From: Photobacterium aquimaris
GTDB lineage: Bacteria > Pseudomonadota > Gammaproteobacteria > Enterobacterales > Vibrionaceae
Length of the DNA stretch: 64,000 bases
NCBI RefSeq assembly: GCF_002954455.1
Contig: NZ_MSCC01000001.1
Location: forward strand, 509,205 to 573,204
Reading direction: 5' to 3'
The notes under the pieces are model-generated. The model was not told where the DNA came from. It ran no database searches and worked only from the letters and a program-made list of their open reading frames with translations. Shown here one piece after another: positions 1 through 8,338 of this stretch (position 1 is the stretch's first letter; every line of letters begins with the position of its first letter). The translations under genes were made by a program, and so were the position numbers.

Positions 1-21
1 TTTTTTAATGTCGCTTTCTAA
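1..21 (+). CDS. flgH: Possible 3' end of flgH (L-ring protein)
   Basis: Only six codons and a TAA stop are visible before flgI. In flagellar operons of this family flgH lies directly upstream of flgI, so an in-frame tail ending at base 21 is the natural reading. The assignment rests on gene order, because the fragment is too short to recognise by sequence. Confidence 0.35.
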   Translation, partial: FFNVAF

Positions 22-51
22 GCCTCACCTTAATTTGCAGCGGAGAATCGC

Positions 52-1143
52 TTGAAAATTTCGTCAATATGTATTCTAGCCTTGGCTTTATTTACCACCA
101 CAGTGCAAGCAGCACGGATCAAAGATGTCGCCGCCGTTGCAGGCGTGCGTAGTAACCAATTAGTCGGTTATGGATTAGTGGTCGGTTTACCCGGCACTGG
201 TGAAACCACCCCGTTTACCGACCAAACTTTTAATGCGATGTTGCAAAACTTTGGTATTCAATTGCCTGTCGGCACTAAACCGAAAACCAAAAATGTCGCC
301 GCCGTTGCGGTGAATGCGACTTTGCCTGCGTTTACTAAGCAAGGTCAAACGATTGATATTACCGTGTCTTCGATTGGCTCTGCCAAAAGTTTACGTGGTG
401 GCACATTATTACAAACGTTTCTGAAAGGTCTTGACGGTAAAGTGTATGCGATTGCCCAAGGTAGTTTAGTGGTCGGAGGCTTTAGTGCTGAAGGTGCTGA
501 TGGCTCTAAAGTGGTTGGTAATACCCCAACAGTGGGGCGAATCACCAATGGTGCGATGGTTGAACAAGAAGTATCAAACCCGTTTGGGCGTGGCGATTAT
601 TTAACCTTTAACTTGTACGAATCTGATTTTACTACCGCGCAACGAATGTCTGATACGATTAATCAGTTTTTAGGTCCACAAATGGCATCAGCTGTGGATG
701 CAACTTCGATTCGTGTTCGTGCGCCGCGTGATGTTAGTCAGCGAGTGGCTTTTTTATCAACGGTTGAAAATTTAGAGTTTGATCCCGCTGAAGGCTCGGC
801 AAAAATCATTGTTAACTCACGCACCGGCACCATTGTTATCGGCCAGCATGTTAAGTTACGTCCAGCGGCAATTACTCATGGTGGCATGACAGTATCCATT
901 AAAGAAAATGCGCAAGTGAGTCAGCCCAATGCCTTTGCTGGTGGTGAAACCGTGGTAGTGCCTAATTCACAAATAACTGTTAATGAATCCGATGCACGCA
1001 TGTTCAAATTTGAGCCGGGAGTGACCTTGGATGAATTAGTACGAGCGGTCAATCAAGTCGGCGCTGCGCCATCAGATTTAATGGCGATTTTACAAGCGTT
1101 AAAGCAAGCTGGTGCGATTGAAGGCCAGTTAATTATTATCTAA
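52..1143 (+). CDS. flgI: Flagellar P-ring protein FlgI
   Basis: FlgI forms the periplasmic P ring around the rod in the peptidoglycan layer. The 363-residue product has a Sec signal peptide (KIS at the N-terminus, a hydrophobic core, cleavage expected after VQA at residue 20), followed by the family opening [20 protein letters not shown] and the [10 protein letters not shown] segment. The length is typical. The start is TTG at 52, preceded by GGAG at 42-45, six bases away. It lies between a presumed flgH tail and flgJ, as in the Vibrio rod/ring operon. Nothing is unusual apart from the TTG start. Confidence 0.95.
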   Translation: MKISSICILALALFTTTVQAARIKDVAAVAGVRSNQLVGYGLVVGLPGTGETTPFTDQTFNAMLQNFGIQLPVGTKPKTKNVAAVAVNATLPAFTKQGQTIDITVSSIGSAKSLRGGTLLQTFLKGLDGKVYAIAQGSLVVGGFSAEGADGSKVVGNTPTVGRITNGAMVEQEVSNPFGRGDYLTFNLYESDFTTAQRMSDTINQFLGPQMASAVDATSIRVRAPRDVSQRVAFLSTVENLEFDPAEGSAKIIVNSRTGTIVIGQHVKLRPAAITHGGMTVSIKENAQVSQPNAFAGGETVVVPNSQITVNESDARMFKFEPGVTLDELVRAVNQVGAAPSDLMAILQALKQAGAIEGQLIII

Positions 1144-1179
1144 TCCGTTAGTGCGTTATTACTATAAAAGGGAGCCGCA

Positions 1180-2178
1180 ATGAAGCAAATAGAGCCGGGT
1201 TTTATTCATGATTTAAGCAACCTTGATCGTCTACGAGCAGGGATCAGCGAGGATAAACAAGGCTCTTTGCGCGAAGCGGCAACCCAGTTTGAATCTATTT
1301 TTACGCAGATGTTATTTAAATCGATGCGTGAGGCTAATAGCGCCTTTGAATCAGATTTAATGAGTAGCAATAACGGTAAGTTTTACCAGCAAATGCACGA
1401 TGAACAACTCTCTTCGCAGCTAAGTACTACTGGCAGTCTTGGGTTGGCGGATATGATTGTTAAACAGCTCGGTGGCGAGCAACAAGATTTGAGTCAACAC
1501 CAGCCGACAACCGAACTTCGACCTCAGCAGCAACCGCAGCCATTTTCGATTCGGCCAATTAATGCCGATGCGACGGCTTTACCTTTAGCCACTGCGACAG
1601 CCAAAACATCACCGTTAGCAGCACCAGCACCATTTACACCCGCGCCCGTCTCTGCAAAATCAATCGCGACTAATGCGGTTGAAGCAGTGCCTGCTGCGGT
1701 CGCTAAACCGACAAGTTTTGCCTCGGCAGCTGAATTTGTTGATCACATGAAACCTTATGCGCAGCAAGCGGCACGTGCATTAGGCACCGATCCTGCGTTA
1801 TTGATTGCTCAAGCAGCATTAGAAACTGGCTGGGGTAAAAAAGTGATCAATAATGCGCTTGGTTCAAGCAATAATTTATTTAATATTAAAGCAGATCCAC
1901 GCTGGCAGGGGCAAAAGGTTGCCACTAAAACATTAGAATTTCATGATGGTATTGCCGTTCAAGAACAAGCAGCATTTCGTGCTTATGATTCTTATCAGCA
2001 CAGTTTTGATGACTTTGTTAATTTCTTACAGCATAATCCGCGCTATTCAAAAGCACTAACGCACAGCACTCAGCCGCAACAATTTATTCGTGAAATTCAT
2101 CAAGCAGGCTACGCCACTGATCCTAATTACAGCAACAAAGTGTTAGCGGTAATGAAAAAAGTGCAGAGCTTATTGTGA
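1180..2178 (+). CDS. flgJ: FlgJ: rod scaffold with peptidoglycan hydrolase domain
   Basis: This bifunctional protein caps the growing rod and opens the peptidoglycan for it. The N-terminal rod-binding domain covers about residues 25-100 (AATQFESIFTQMLFKSM). A Gln/Pro/Ala-rich linker of about 75 residues follows. The C-terminal glucosaminidase domain starts near 182 and carries AALETGWGK with the likely catalytic Glu215. The product is exported by the flagellar type III apparatus, so it has no signal peptide. It starts at an ATG behind AGGGAG (about 1169-1174), 36 bases after flgI, in the same operon. At 332 residues it is slightly long because of the linker. Confidence 0.95.
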   Translation: MKQIEPGFIHDLSNLDRLRAGISEDKQGSLREAATQFESIFTQMLFKSMREANSAFESDLMSSNNGKFYQQMHDEQLSSQLSTTGSLGLADMIVKQLGGEQQDLSQHQPTTELRPQQQPQPFSIRPINADATALPLATATAKTSPLAAPAPFTPAPVSAKSIATNAVEAVPAAVAKPTSFASAAEFVDHMKPYAQQAARALGTDPALLIAQAALETGWGKKVINNALGSSNNLFNIKADPRWQGQKVATKTLEFHDGIAVQEQAAFRAYDSYQHSFDDFVNFLQHNPRYSKALTHSTQPQQFIREIHQAGYATDPNYSNKVLAVMKKVQSLL

Positions 2179-2264
2179 TCAGGATGATCTGGGCGTTCAA
2201 AGAATAAAGTAACTAAAAAGCTGGCGTATCGAGGGAGTTGTGAATAAGTAAAGCAACAATAATC

Positions 2265-2450
2265 TTACACCACAATATCAATTAAACTTGAGACCATTTT
2301 AATCAGATCGTTACTCTCAAATAATGCCCCTTCTACTTCCTTATCAGACACTTGCTTTGATTGTTGCTGATCATCGTTACTGTCAGTAATCAGCGGCACA
2401 ACCACCTCTTTTATCGCGTAACCAATTAATCCAGAAAGTAAAATATTCAT
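2265..2450 (-). CDS. Hypothetical 61-residue protein opposite the flgJ-flgK gap
   Basis: The only convincing reading frame in the 493-base gap between flgJ and flgK runs on the minus strand. The product begins with a hydrophobic stretch (MNILLSGLIGYAIKEVVVPL), continues with a polar Asp/Gln/Ser/Lys segment, and ends in a second hydrophobic stretch (SSLIDIVV). A good ribosome-binding site, AAAGGA on the minus strand (around 2456-2461), sits about seven bases before the ATG. I do not recognise the family. It could be a small membrane-associated protein or a chance frame; the ribosome-binding site is the best argument that it is real. Confidence 0.45.
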   Translation of the reverse strand: MNILLSGLIGYAIKEVVVPLITDSNDDQQQSKQVSDKEVEGALFESNDLIKMVSSLIDIVV

Positions 2451-2587
2451 TAGCGCGATCCTTTATTATGACGTTAGTTTTGTTAAGTGTTGATCTGTAT
2501 CGGCAGCTTTGGCAAAAGTATAAGTAAATAAATGCTAATTAACAGTATTTATTTAAACATCGATGTCAGCGCGCTATTTATTTAAAA

Positions 2588-2605
2588 GTGGTTCAGTTCT
2601 TGCTT
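2588..2605 (+). promoter_or_regulatory. Sigma-54 promoter of flgKL
   Basis: The sequence TGGTTCAGTTCTTGCTT has GG at 2590-2591 and GC at 2602-2603, the exact GG-N10-GC spacing required by sigma-54, with a TTGC -12 box. It ends about 66 bases before flgK. In Vibrio the hook-associated genes belong to the sigma-54/FlrC class. The rest of the 2451-2671 gap is AT-rich and holds only a repeated TATTTATTTAAA word. Confidence 0.7.
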
Positions 2606-2671
2606 ATTAGTTACAGCGTTATCGCAATACATTGACGGTAATGGTTTAATTTTCAGTGAGGGCAGTGGGCA

Positions 2672-4621
2672 ATGGCGGTAGATTTGATGCAAATTGGGGT
2701 GAGTGGCTTACGCACATCTCAAAAACAATTGGATGTGGCAAGTCATAACATTACCAACGTCAACACGCCTGGATATAGCCGTCAAGTTGTCGAGCAAAAA
2801 GCAGATAATGCGCATTGGAATGGTAATAATTACTATGGTACTGGCGCTTATATTGATAACGTCAGTCGTGCTTATGACCAATTTGCAGCCCGCGAACTGA
2901 CGCTATCTACCACTCAGCTTGAAGAAGCTAACGTTAAACAACAGCATTTAGCGATGTTAGATGACTTCACCTCTAAAAGCGCGGTTAATAGTGTTAATAG
3001 TATCAATGATTTTTATCACTCGGTGCGGTCATTAGCGGATAACCCAAGCGATCTAGGTAGCCGTCAAACGGTGCTAGAACATGCCAATCAAGCGGCGGTT
3101 AATCTTAATAATGCTCACGAAACCCTCACCAATATTCGTACTGATGTTAATCAGCAACTTGATGTTTCACTTGAACGCGTCAATGCGCTAGGGCAAGAAC
3201 TTGCCGCCGTTAATACCAGCCTGCAACAACAATCAAATAGCGATGGCAGTAATGATCTGTTTGATCAACAACGAACGCTGATCAACGAATTAGCCAAATA
3301 TACTCAAGTGACAGTGTTAGCTGATAAAGGCAGTTTAGCCAATACGGTTATTATTGGCAGCGGTGATACTTTAGTTTCAGGCGTGAGTGCATCGCAGTTG
3401 AAACTCGTCGATGGCGATCCTGATGTTGCCAATAAACAAATAGCGTTAATCAATGGAAATAATAGCAAACCGATTAAGAGCGATACTATTGGCGGCAGCT
3501 TAGGGGCGATGCTAACGGTACGTGATGATGTGATTGATAAAAGTTTGGATCAACTCGGACAAATGGCAATTGGCTTTGGATCCCAAATGAATGATTTGCA
3601 ACAGCAGGGCGTTGATCTTAATGGTCAGCAAGGGCAAGCATTATTTAATGATATTAATAGTGCTAAGGCAATGTCACAACGGGCGCTTAAACCCTTTGGT
3701 AGCAGCAGTGATATAAGCGTTAAAATTGATGATATTAACCAGCTTAAATTAGGTGATTATCAATTAGTCAGTGATGCGAGCAGCCATACCTTGATTGATC
3801 AGCAAGGTAATAAAACTCAACTGGAAGCCGGTGCTGACGGCAAGTTTGTTGCTAAGGTTGATGGCCTAGAAATTATTATTAATCAACCGCCAACGTTAAC
3901 GGCTGGCGAGACTGAAACCACCATTATTCAACCTTCACGTCGTGGTGCCGCGGATATTTCACTGGCAATGACCGATCCGCGCGGGCTTGCTGGTCACCGC
4001 CAGTTAACCGCGATTGCCGCAGAGTCAAACACTGGCTCGGCAAGCATCACTAAAGCAGAGAATGTGCCTGATGATGCAGCGGGGCGGTATCAGTTACAGT
4101 TAAATGCCGCGGGCGATCAAGTTACGGTTACTGATTTAAAAACTAATACCAATGTTGAGCTGGTTGATAATCGTTATTCTGCTGCTGATGGCGCTAACAT
4201 TGCCTTTAAAACCAGCGCGACTACATCAATACCAGTAATGACAATATCAGCCAATGCTGCTGCCAATGATAGTTTTAAGATTGAACTTGGCGCGCAAAAT
4301 GCCCAAGGCGGCAACGGTAACTTTTTAGCGATGCAGCAAGTTCAGCATCAAAAGACCATGGCTGATGGTAAATCCAGTGTGATTGATGTTTTTGAAGGCT
4401 TAGCGACAGATATTGGCATGCTTAAAAAAAATGCCGATAAATTAACCGAAGTGAATCAGCTTGATTTTGATTCAGCCTCAGAGCGAGTATCGAATTTATC
4501 AGGGGTTAACCTTGATGAAGAAGCCGCCAACTTAATGAAGTTTCAACAATCGTACATGGCGTCATCACGAATTATGTCGGTGGCAAAAGAAACCTTTGAT
4601 ACCTTAATGCGCGCAGTATAA
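2672..4621 (+). CDS. flgK: Hook-filament junction protein FlgK (HAP1)
   Basis: FlgK is the first of the two junction proteins between hook and filament. The N-terminus has the conserved rod/hook signature (LRTSQKQLDVASHNITNVNT), followed by NTPGYSRQ. The C-terminus has the matching heptad helix SGVNLDEEAANLMKFQQSYM. At 649 residues it is in the usual Vibrio range. It is followed 12 bases later by flgL and is driven by the sigma-54 element at 2588. It is secreted by the flagellar export system and needs no cleaved signal. Confidence 0.95.
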   Translation: MAVDLMQIGVSGLRTSQKQLDVASHNITNVNTPGYSRQVVEQKADNAHWNGNNYYGTGAYIDNVSRAYDQFAARELTLSTTQLEEANVKQQHLAMLDDFTSKSAVNSVNSINDFYHSVRSLADNPSDLGSRQTVLEHANQAAVNLNNAHETLTNIRTDVNQQLDVSLERVNALGQELAAVNTSLQQQSNSDGSNDLFDQQRTLINELAKYTQVTVLADKGSLANTVIIGSGDTLVSGVSASQLKLVDGDPDVANKQIALINGNNSKPIKSDTIGGSLGAMLTVRDDVIDKSLDQLGQMAIGFGSQMNDLQQQGVDLNGQQGQALFNDINSAKAMSQRALKPFGSSSDISVKIDDINQLKLGDYQLVSDASSHTLIDQQGNKTQLEAGADGKFVAKVDGLEIIINQPPTLTAGETETTIIQPSRRGAADISLAMTDPRGLAGHRQLTAIAAESNTGSASITKAENVPDDAAGRYQLQLNAAGDQVTVTDLKTNTNVELVDNRYSAADGANIAFKTSATTSIPVMTISANAAANDSFKIELGAQNAQGGNGNFLAMQQVQHQKTMADGKSSVIDVFEGLATDIGMLKKNADKLTEVNQLDFDSASERVSNLSGVNLDEEAANLMKFQQSYMASSRIMSVAKETFDTLMRAV

Positions 4622-4633
4622 CCAGGAGTTGTC

Positions 4634-5899
4634 ATGATCAATCGCGTCTCAACCGCCAGCCAATACCAAAACCTGACCTCCAACTTAATGCGTAAGCAAG
4701 GCGAGCTTAATCAAACTAACGGTCAACTATCTAGCGGCAAACGGGTCGAAACCGCAGGCGATGATCCGGTGTCATCAGTGACGATTCAAAACTACCGTCA
4801 ACAGCTGACTCAAATCGATCAATATAATAGTGCCATCACCCTTGCAAATAATCGTCTGCAAACCATGGAAACCGCGATAGCTGGGGTTGAAGATAACCTT
4901 GGCGCAACCAAACAAAAAGTGCTGGGAATGATCAATGGTGCGATGGCAAGTAACGACCGTACCGCATTTAAAGATGAATTAATCAGCCTCCGTGATGGCT
5001 TGCTGGAATTAGCCAATAGTCGTGATGAAGCCGGTAACTATGTGTTTGCGGGTAATCAATCTGATACTAAACCGTTTATGGAAGCCATTGATGGCAGCAT
5101 GAACTATCACGGTGATAACCAGTCGCGTTATGCGCAAATTGATAAATCGGTTAACGTAAAAACCAGCTTGCCTGGCGATCAGCTATTTACTGATGTCCCC
5201 AATAGTTACGGTGATTTTAGACCTGTATTTAGTGATAAAACTGCCACAGCTGATGGCTTAACCGATGGCTCTAAATTGCATTTACTTTCAGCGACTACCA
5301 GTGATTTTTCTACGGCTGAAACTATTGAAGTAAGTTTTAATGAAGTCGATGTGGTCGATAGTGACGGTAATACCACCAAAGAAATGCAATACAGCCTTAA
5401 CATCGGCGGTAAAGAGGTTGTTACTGATGCGAGTTATGATCCTCAGCAGGGGATCAGTTATAAAGATCCTGCGGTTGCCGATAGTGCTACCCTTAATCTG
5501 CAATTTGATGGCATCAGCAGTGGCGATAGCATTACGCTAAAGCCTGCCCAAACCATCAATATTTTTGATTCGATTCAGAGTGCGATTGATAACGCAGAGC
5601 GTCCAACCTCATCGCCTGCGGCAGAAGCAAACTTACAGCGAGTGATTGATGATCTCGACAGTGGCTTTGTGCATATGAACCAACAACGTTCAGAAGTCGG
5701 CACTATCATGCAGCAGGTCGATCGCCAGTTAGAACAACATCTTGATTTTGAATTAACCCTAAATCAGGCGCAAAGTGGCTTAGAAGATCTTGATTACAGC
5801 AAAGCCATTATGGATATGAATCAACAAATGATGGCGTTGCAAGCCTCGCAGCAAGCGTTTGGGCAAACCAAGCAATTGTCATTGTTTAATTATATTTAA
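4634..5899 (+). CDS. flgL: Hook-filament junction protein FlgL (HAP3)
   Basis: FlgL is the second junction protein, located between FlgK and the filament. The flagellin-like N-terminal helix is clear (RVSTASQYQNLTSNLMRKQG, then LSSGKRVETAGDDPV), and the C-terminal helix ends in ASQQAFGQTKQLSLFNYI. It is 421 residues long, close to its Vibrio relatives. An AGGAG ribosome site (4623-4627) precedes the ATG. It is co-transcribed with flgK. No clear hairpin terminator follows; instead two repeat copies fill the space before the flagellin gene. Confidence 0.95.
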   Translation: MINRVSTASQYQNLTSNLMRKQGELNQTNGQLSSGKRVETAGDDPVSSVTIQNYRQQLTQIDQYNSAITLANNRLQTMETAIAGVEDNLGATKQKVLGMINGAMASNDRTAFKDELISLRDGLLELANSRDEAGNYVFAGNQSDTKPFMEAIDGSMNYHGDNQSRYAQIDKSVNVKTSLPGDQLFTDVPNSYGDFRPVFSDKTATADGLTDGSKLHLLSATTSDFSTAETIEVSFNEVDVVDSDGNTTKEMQYSLNIGGKEVVTDASYDPQQGISYKDPAVADSATLNLQFDGISSGDSITLKPAQTINIFDSIQSAIDNAERPTSSPAAEANLQRVIDDLDSGFVHMNQQRSEVGTIMQQVDRQLEQHLDFELTLNQAQSGLEDLDYSKAIMDMNQQMMALQASQQAFGQTKQLSLFNYI

Positions 5900-5916
5900 G
5901 GGGTTTAGGGGAGAGC

Positions 5917-6062
5917 AGGGACGAGGCTATCCGTGATCTACTCAACGCGTGCTTGAGCCTAACAGATGCCAGTGAATTTAATCAGTACAATCCCAATGAC
6001 CCTACAACGCGTGGGGAGTAGATTCCCTATCTCGTTCGTAACCTCACTGTAGGGAATGACGG
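5917..6062 (+). repeat. 146-bp REP-like intergenic repeat, copy 1
   Basis: This is the first of two direct copies in the 563-base gap between flgL and the flagellin. I count six mismatches to copy 2 and no gaps. Its right half holds an inverted pair ATTCCCTA (6022-6029) / TAGGGAAT (6050-6057), the ATTCCC...GGGAAT design of many gammaproteobacterial REP/MITE-like repeats. No reading frame is supported in it. Confidence 0.85.
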
Positions 6063-6137
6063 TGTGAGGGAGCACTCACGGTCGCAATAACGGGGCTTGG
6101 CACTCACGTAGCCGATTATGCGTCATCTCGGAAGTCG

Positions 6138-6283
6138 AGGGACGAGGTTATCCGTGATCTACTCAATGCGTGCTTGAGCATAACAGACGCCAGTGAATTC
6201 AATCAGTACAACCCCAATGACCCTACAACGCGTGGGGAGTAGATTCCCTATCTCGTTCGTAACCTCACTGTAGGGAATGACGG
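6138..6283 (+). repeat. 146-bp REP-like intergenic repeat, copy 2
   Basis: This is the second direct copy, offset by exactly 221 bases from the first and carrying the same inverted pair (6243-6250 and 6271-6278). The last 75 or so bases are identical to copy 1 and all differences lie in the left half. The spacer between the copies (6063-6137) has partial similarity to the sequence following copy 2 (GGGG-TTTGGCACT words), so the duplicated unit may extend further in degraded form. Confidence 0.85.
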
Positions 6284-6368
6284 GGTGGGGTTTGGCACTT
6301 GCCACTCGGAAAATATTCCCCTTATTTATCAATTGTTAAATAAATATACAAAATACTAAAAATAATTC

Positions 6369-6395
6369 TAAAGCTTCTTAAAACGGTGCCGTTAA
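6369..6395 (+). promoter_or_regulatory. Sigma-28 (FliA) promoter of the flagellin gene
   Basis: TAAAGCTT (6369-6376), an 11-base spacer and GCCGTTAA (6388-6395) match the sigma-28 consensus TAAAGTTT-N11-GCCGATAA at nearly every position with the right spacing. It lies 67 bases before the flagellin ATG. I found no GG-N10-GC sigma-54 element in the same gap. Confidence 0.85.
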
Positions 6396-6462
6396 CTTTA
6401 GCACAACAGATAAAACTGTCTTCGCCCGGGATTGCTGGGTATCAAATTAAGGAGCAACAACT

Positions 6463-7842
6463 ATGGCTGTTACAGTTAATACTAACGTTTCTGCAATGAC
6501 CGCCCAGCGTTACCTAAATGGTGCAAGCAATGGCGTCGCAAGCAGCATGGAAAAACTATCATCAGGTCTTCGCATTAACTCTGCAAAAGATGATGCTGCA
6601 GGTTTGCAAATCTCAAACCGTTTAACCAGCCAAACAAACGGCTTGAACGTAGCAATGCGTAATGCCAATGACGGTATCTCAATGGCGCAAACCGCTGAAG
6701 GCGCGATGTCAGAGTCAACAAATATTTTGCAACGTATGCGTGATCTATCATTACAAGCAGCTAACGGATCAAACTCTGGTGATGATCGTGCAGCTATGCA
6801 AAAAGAAGTGAGTGCACTGCAAGAAGAATTAACGCGTATCTCTGAGACAACGACGTTTGGTGGTCAAAACTTACTTGATGGCTCATTTGGTACAAAATCA
6901 TTCCAAATTGGTTCTAACGCGAATGAGACTATTGATGTTTCTTTAATGGATATGAAGTCAACATCAATTGGTAATAATAAGATAGATTCCGCAGGTTCGG
7001 CTGGTGGTTTTGGTACACTAACAGCAACAGCAGATTTAGCTAAAACAACGACTGATGATATTACTGTTAATGGTAAAGCTGTGCCTGTAACTGTTGGTAC
7101 TGGTGTTACTGGTGTTGCTGCTGCGATAAATAGTTCAGGTACAGGTGTAAAAGCTGAAGCTAAAGTGGATACGACAATTAGTAACCTTGATGCATCAGCT
7201 GATGGTACTCTTACGATTGGTAGCGATACCTTTGATTTAGCTACTTATAATGGTGATACAGAGAAGCTAGCTGAAGATATCAACAAAGCAGGTCATAAAG
7301 CTAATTTTGATTCAGGTAATAACTCAATAGCTCTATCTGCTAGTGATGTAGATGGCGTTCAAATTACGGGTAAAACGGCTGGTACTGTTAGTCTAGGAGG
7401 AACGGCTGTTACTGCTGATGCAACACTAAATTCTACATTAAAGTTAACATCTGGCGATGATATTACTCTTGCAGGAACAGATCGGGCATTGATGACAGGT
7501 TCAGCGACTTCAACATTAGCTTCTATTGCTGACGTTGACTTAACGTCTGGTGTTGATGGCAGTGGAGCACAAGATGCATTAGACGTTATCGATGCAGCAA
7601 TCGCAGGTATCGACTCACAGCGAGCTGATTTAGGTGCGGTGCAAAACCGTTTTAACCATACATTGAGCAACCTTGCTAACATCAATGAAAACGTAACCGC
7701 ATCAAACAGCCGTATTAAAGATGTCGATTTCGCATCAGAAACGACTAACATGACTAAGAATCAGATCCTGCAGCAGGCAAGTACATCTATTCTGGCACAA
7801 GCAAAACAAATTCCACAATCTGCGCTTAGCCTACTAGGTTAA
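6463..7842 (+). CDS. Flagellin
   Basis: This is the structural protein of the flagellar filament, 459 residues. The conserved D0/D1 ends are intact: [20 protein letters not shown] and [20 protein letters not shown] at the N-terminus, and [20 protein letters not shown] before SALSLLG at the C-terminus. The middle (about 170-370) is rich in Thr, Ala, Gly, Asp and Val and is the variable, surface-exposed D2/D3 part; it makes the protein longer than many Vibrio flagellins. AAGGAG precedes the ATG. It has a sigma-28 promoter, whereas Vibrio FlaA at this position is classically sigma-54 dependent, so I do not assign an exact paralogue name. Confidence 0.95.
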   Translation: MAVTVNTNVSAMTAQRYLNGASNGVASSMEKLSSGLRINSAKDDAAGLQISNRLTSQTNGLNVAMRNANDGISMAQTAEGAMSESTNILQRMRDLSLQAANGSNSGDDRAAMQKEVSALQEELTRISETTTFGGQNLLDGSFGTKSFQIGSNANETIDVSLMDMKSTSIGNNKIDSAGSAGGFGTLTATADLAKTTTDDITVNGKAVPVTVGTGVTGVAAAINSSGTGVKAEAKVDTTISNLDASADGTLTIGSDTFDLATYNGDTEKLAEDINKAGHKANFDSGNNSIALSASDVDGVQITGKTAGTVSLGGTAVTADATLNSTLKLTSGDDITLAGTDRALMTGSATSTLASIADVDLTSGVDGSGAQDALDVIDAAIAGIDSQRADLGAVQNRFNHTLSNLANINENVTASNSRIKDVDFASETTNMTKNQILQQASTSILAQAKQIPQSALSLLG

Positions 7843-7853
7843 TTCGTAATCGT

Positions 7854-7891
7854 GCCCTGCTTGGTATATCAAGCAGGGCAGTATTGTATTT
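7854..7891 (+). terminator. Terminator after the flagellin gene
   Basis: A perfect ten-base stem, GCCCTGCTTG (7854-7863) with CAAGCAGGGC (7870-7879) around a six-base loop, follows the flagellin stop by 11 bases. The T-tract after it is interrupted (GTATTGTATTTT), so some read-through into flaG is possible. Confidence 0.75.
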
Positions 7892-7924
7892 TAATCGCTA
7901 ACAAATATGCTCAAGGAACTGGCT

Positions 7925-8323
7925 ATGGCGATCAATCCTCTACCACCTTCATCATTATATAACTCTCATGATGTTCAAGCTGGCGTTGATGATACTCAAC
8001 CGCCAAAAATTATTGGCAATAACGTGTCATTAAATCAAACCGTCAATAAAACCGAAGCCATTAAAAAAGATGACAATCCGCTTAATTCATTCAATCTTGA
8101 TAATCAACAAGAGCAAGAACGAATTAAGCAGATTGAACAACTATTACAACAGGTTAATCGCAGTTTACAGTTTCATATTGATGATGAAACGGGTAAACAA
8201 ATAGCGACCATTGTCGATAAAGAAAGCGGCGATATTATTCGTCAAGTTCCGGCACAAGAATTGCTAGAGTTAAACGAAAATTTAGCCAAGCATAGCTTGA
8301 GTTCTTTAAGCCGTACTGTGTAG
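7925..8323 (+). CDS. flaG: FlaG family protein
   Basis: FlaG is a small protein of polar-flagellum loci that influences filament length. The C-terminal half carries the family core: LLQQVNRSLQFHIDDETGKQ, then VDKESGDIIRQVPAQELLEL. The N-terminal half is polar and probably disordered. I place the start at ATG 7925 because AAGGA (7913-7917) lies at ideal distance before it; the earlier ATG at 7907 would put that ribosome site inside the gene. The product is 132 residues. It is followed after 15 bases by fliD. Confidence 0.85.
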   Translation: MAINPLPPSSLYNSHDVQAGVDDTQPPKIIGNNVSLNQTVNKTEAIKKDDNPLNSFNLDNQQEQERIKQIEQLLQQVNRSLQFHIDDETGKQIATIVDKESGDIIRQVPAQELLELNENLAKHSLSSLSRTV

Positions 8324-8338
8324 TTAAAGAGGCAAATT

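Noticed and set aside
6288..6310. TTGGCACTTGCCACTC as a sigma-54 promoter for the flagellin
   Set aside because: The GG and GC elements do not have the required spacing, and the sequence lies in repeat-derived DNA far from the start codon.
7359..7751. Minus-strand open frame of 130 codons within the flagellin gene
   Set aside because: It is a shadow of the repetitive, codon-biased flagellin coding sequence with no ribosome site.
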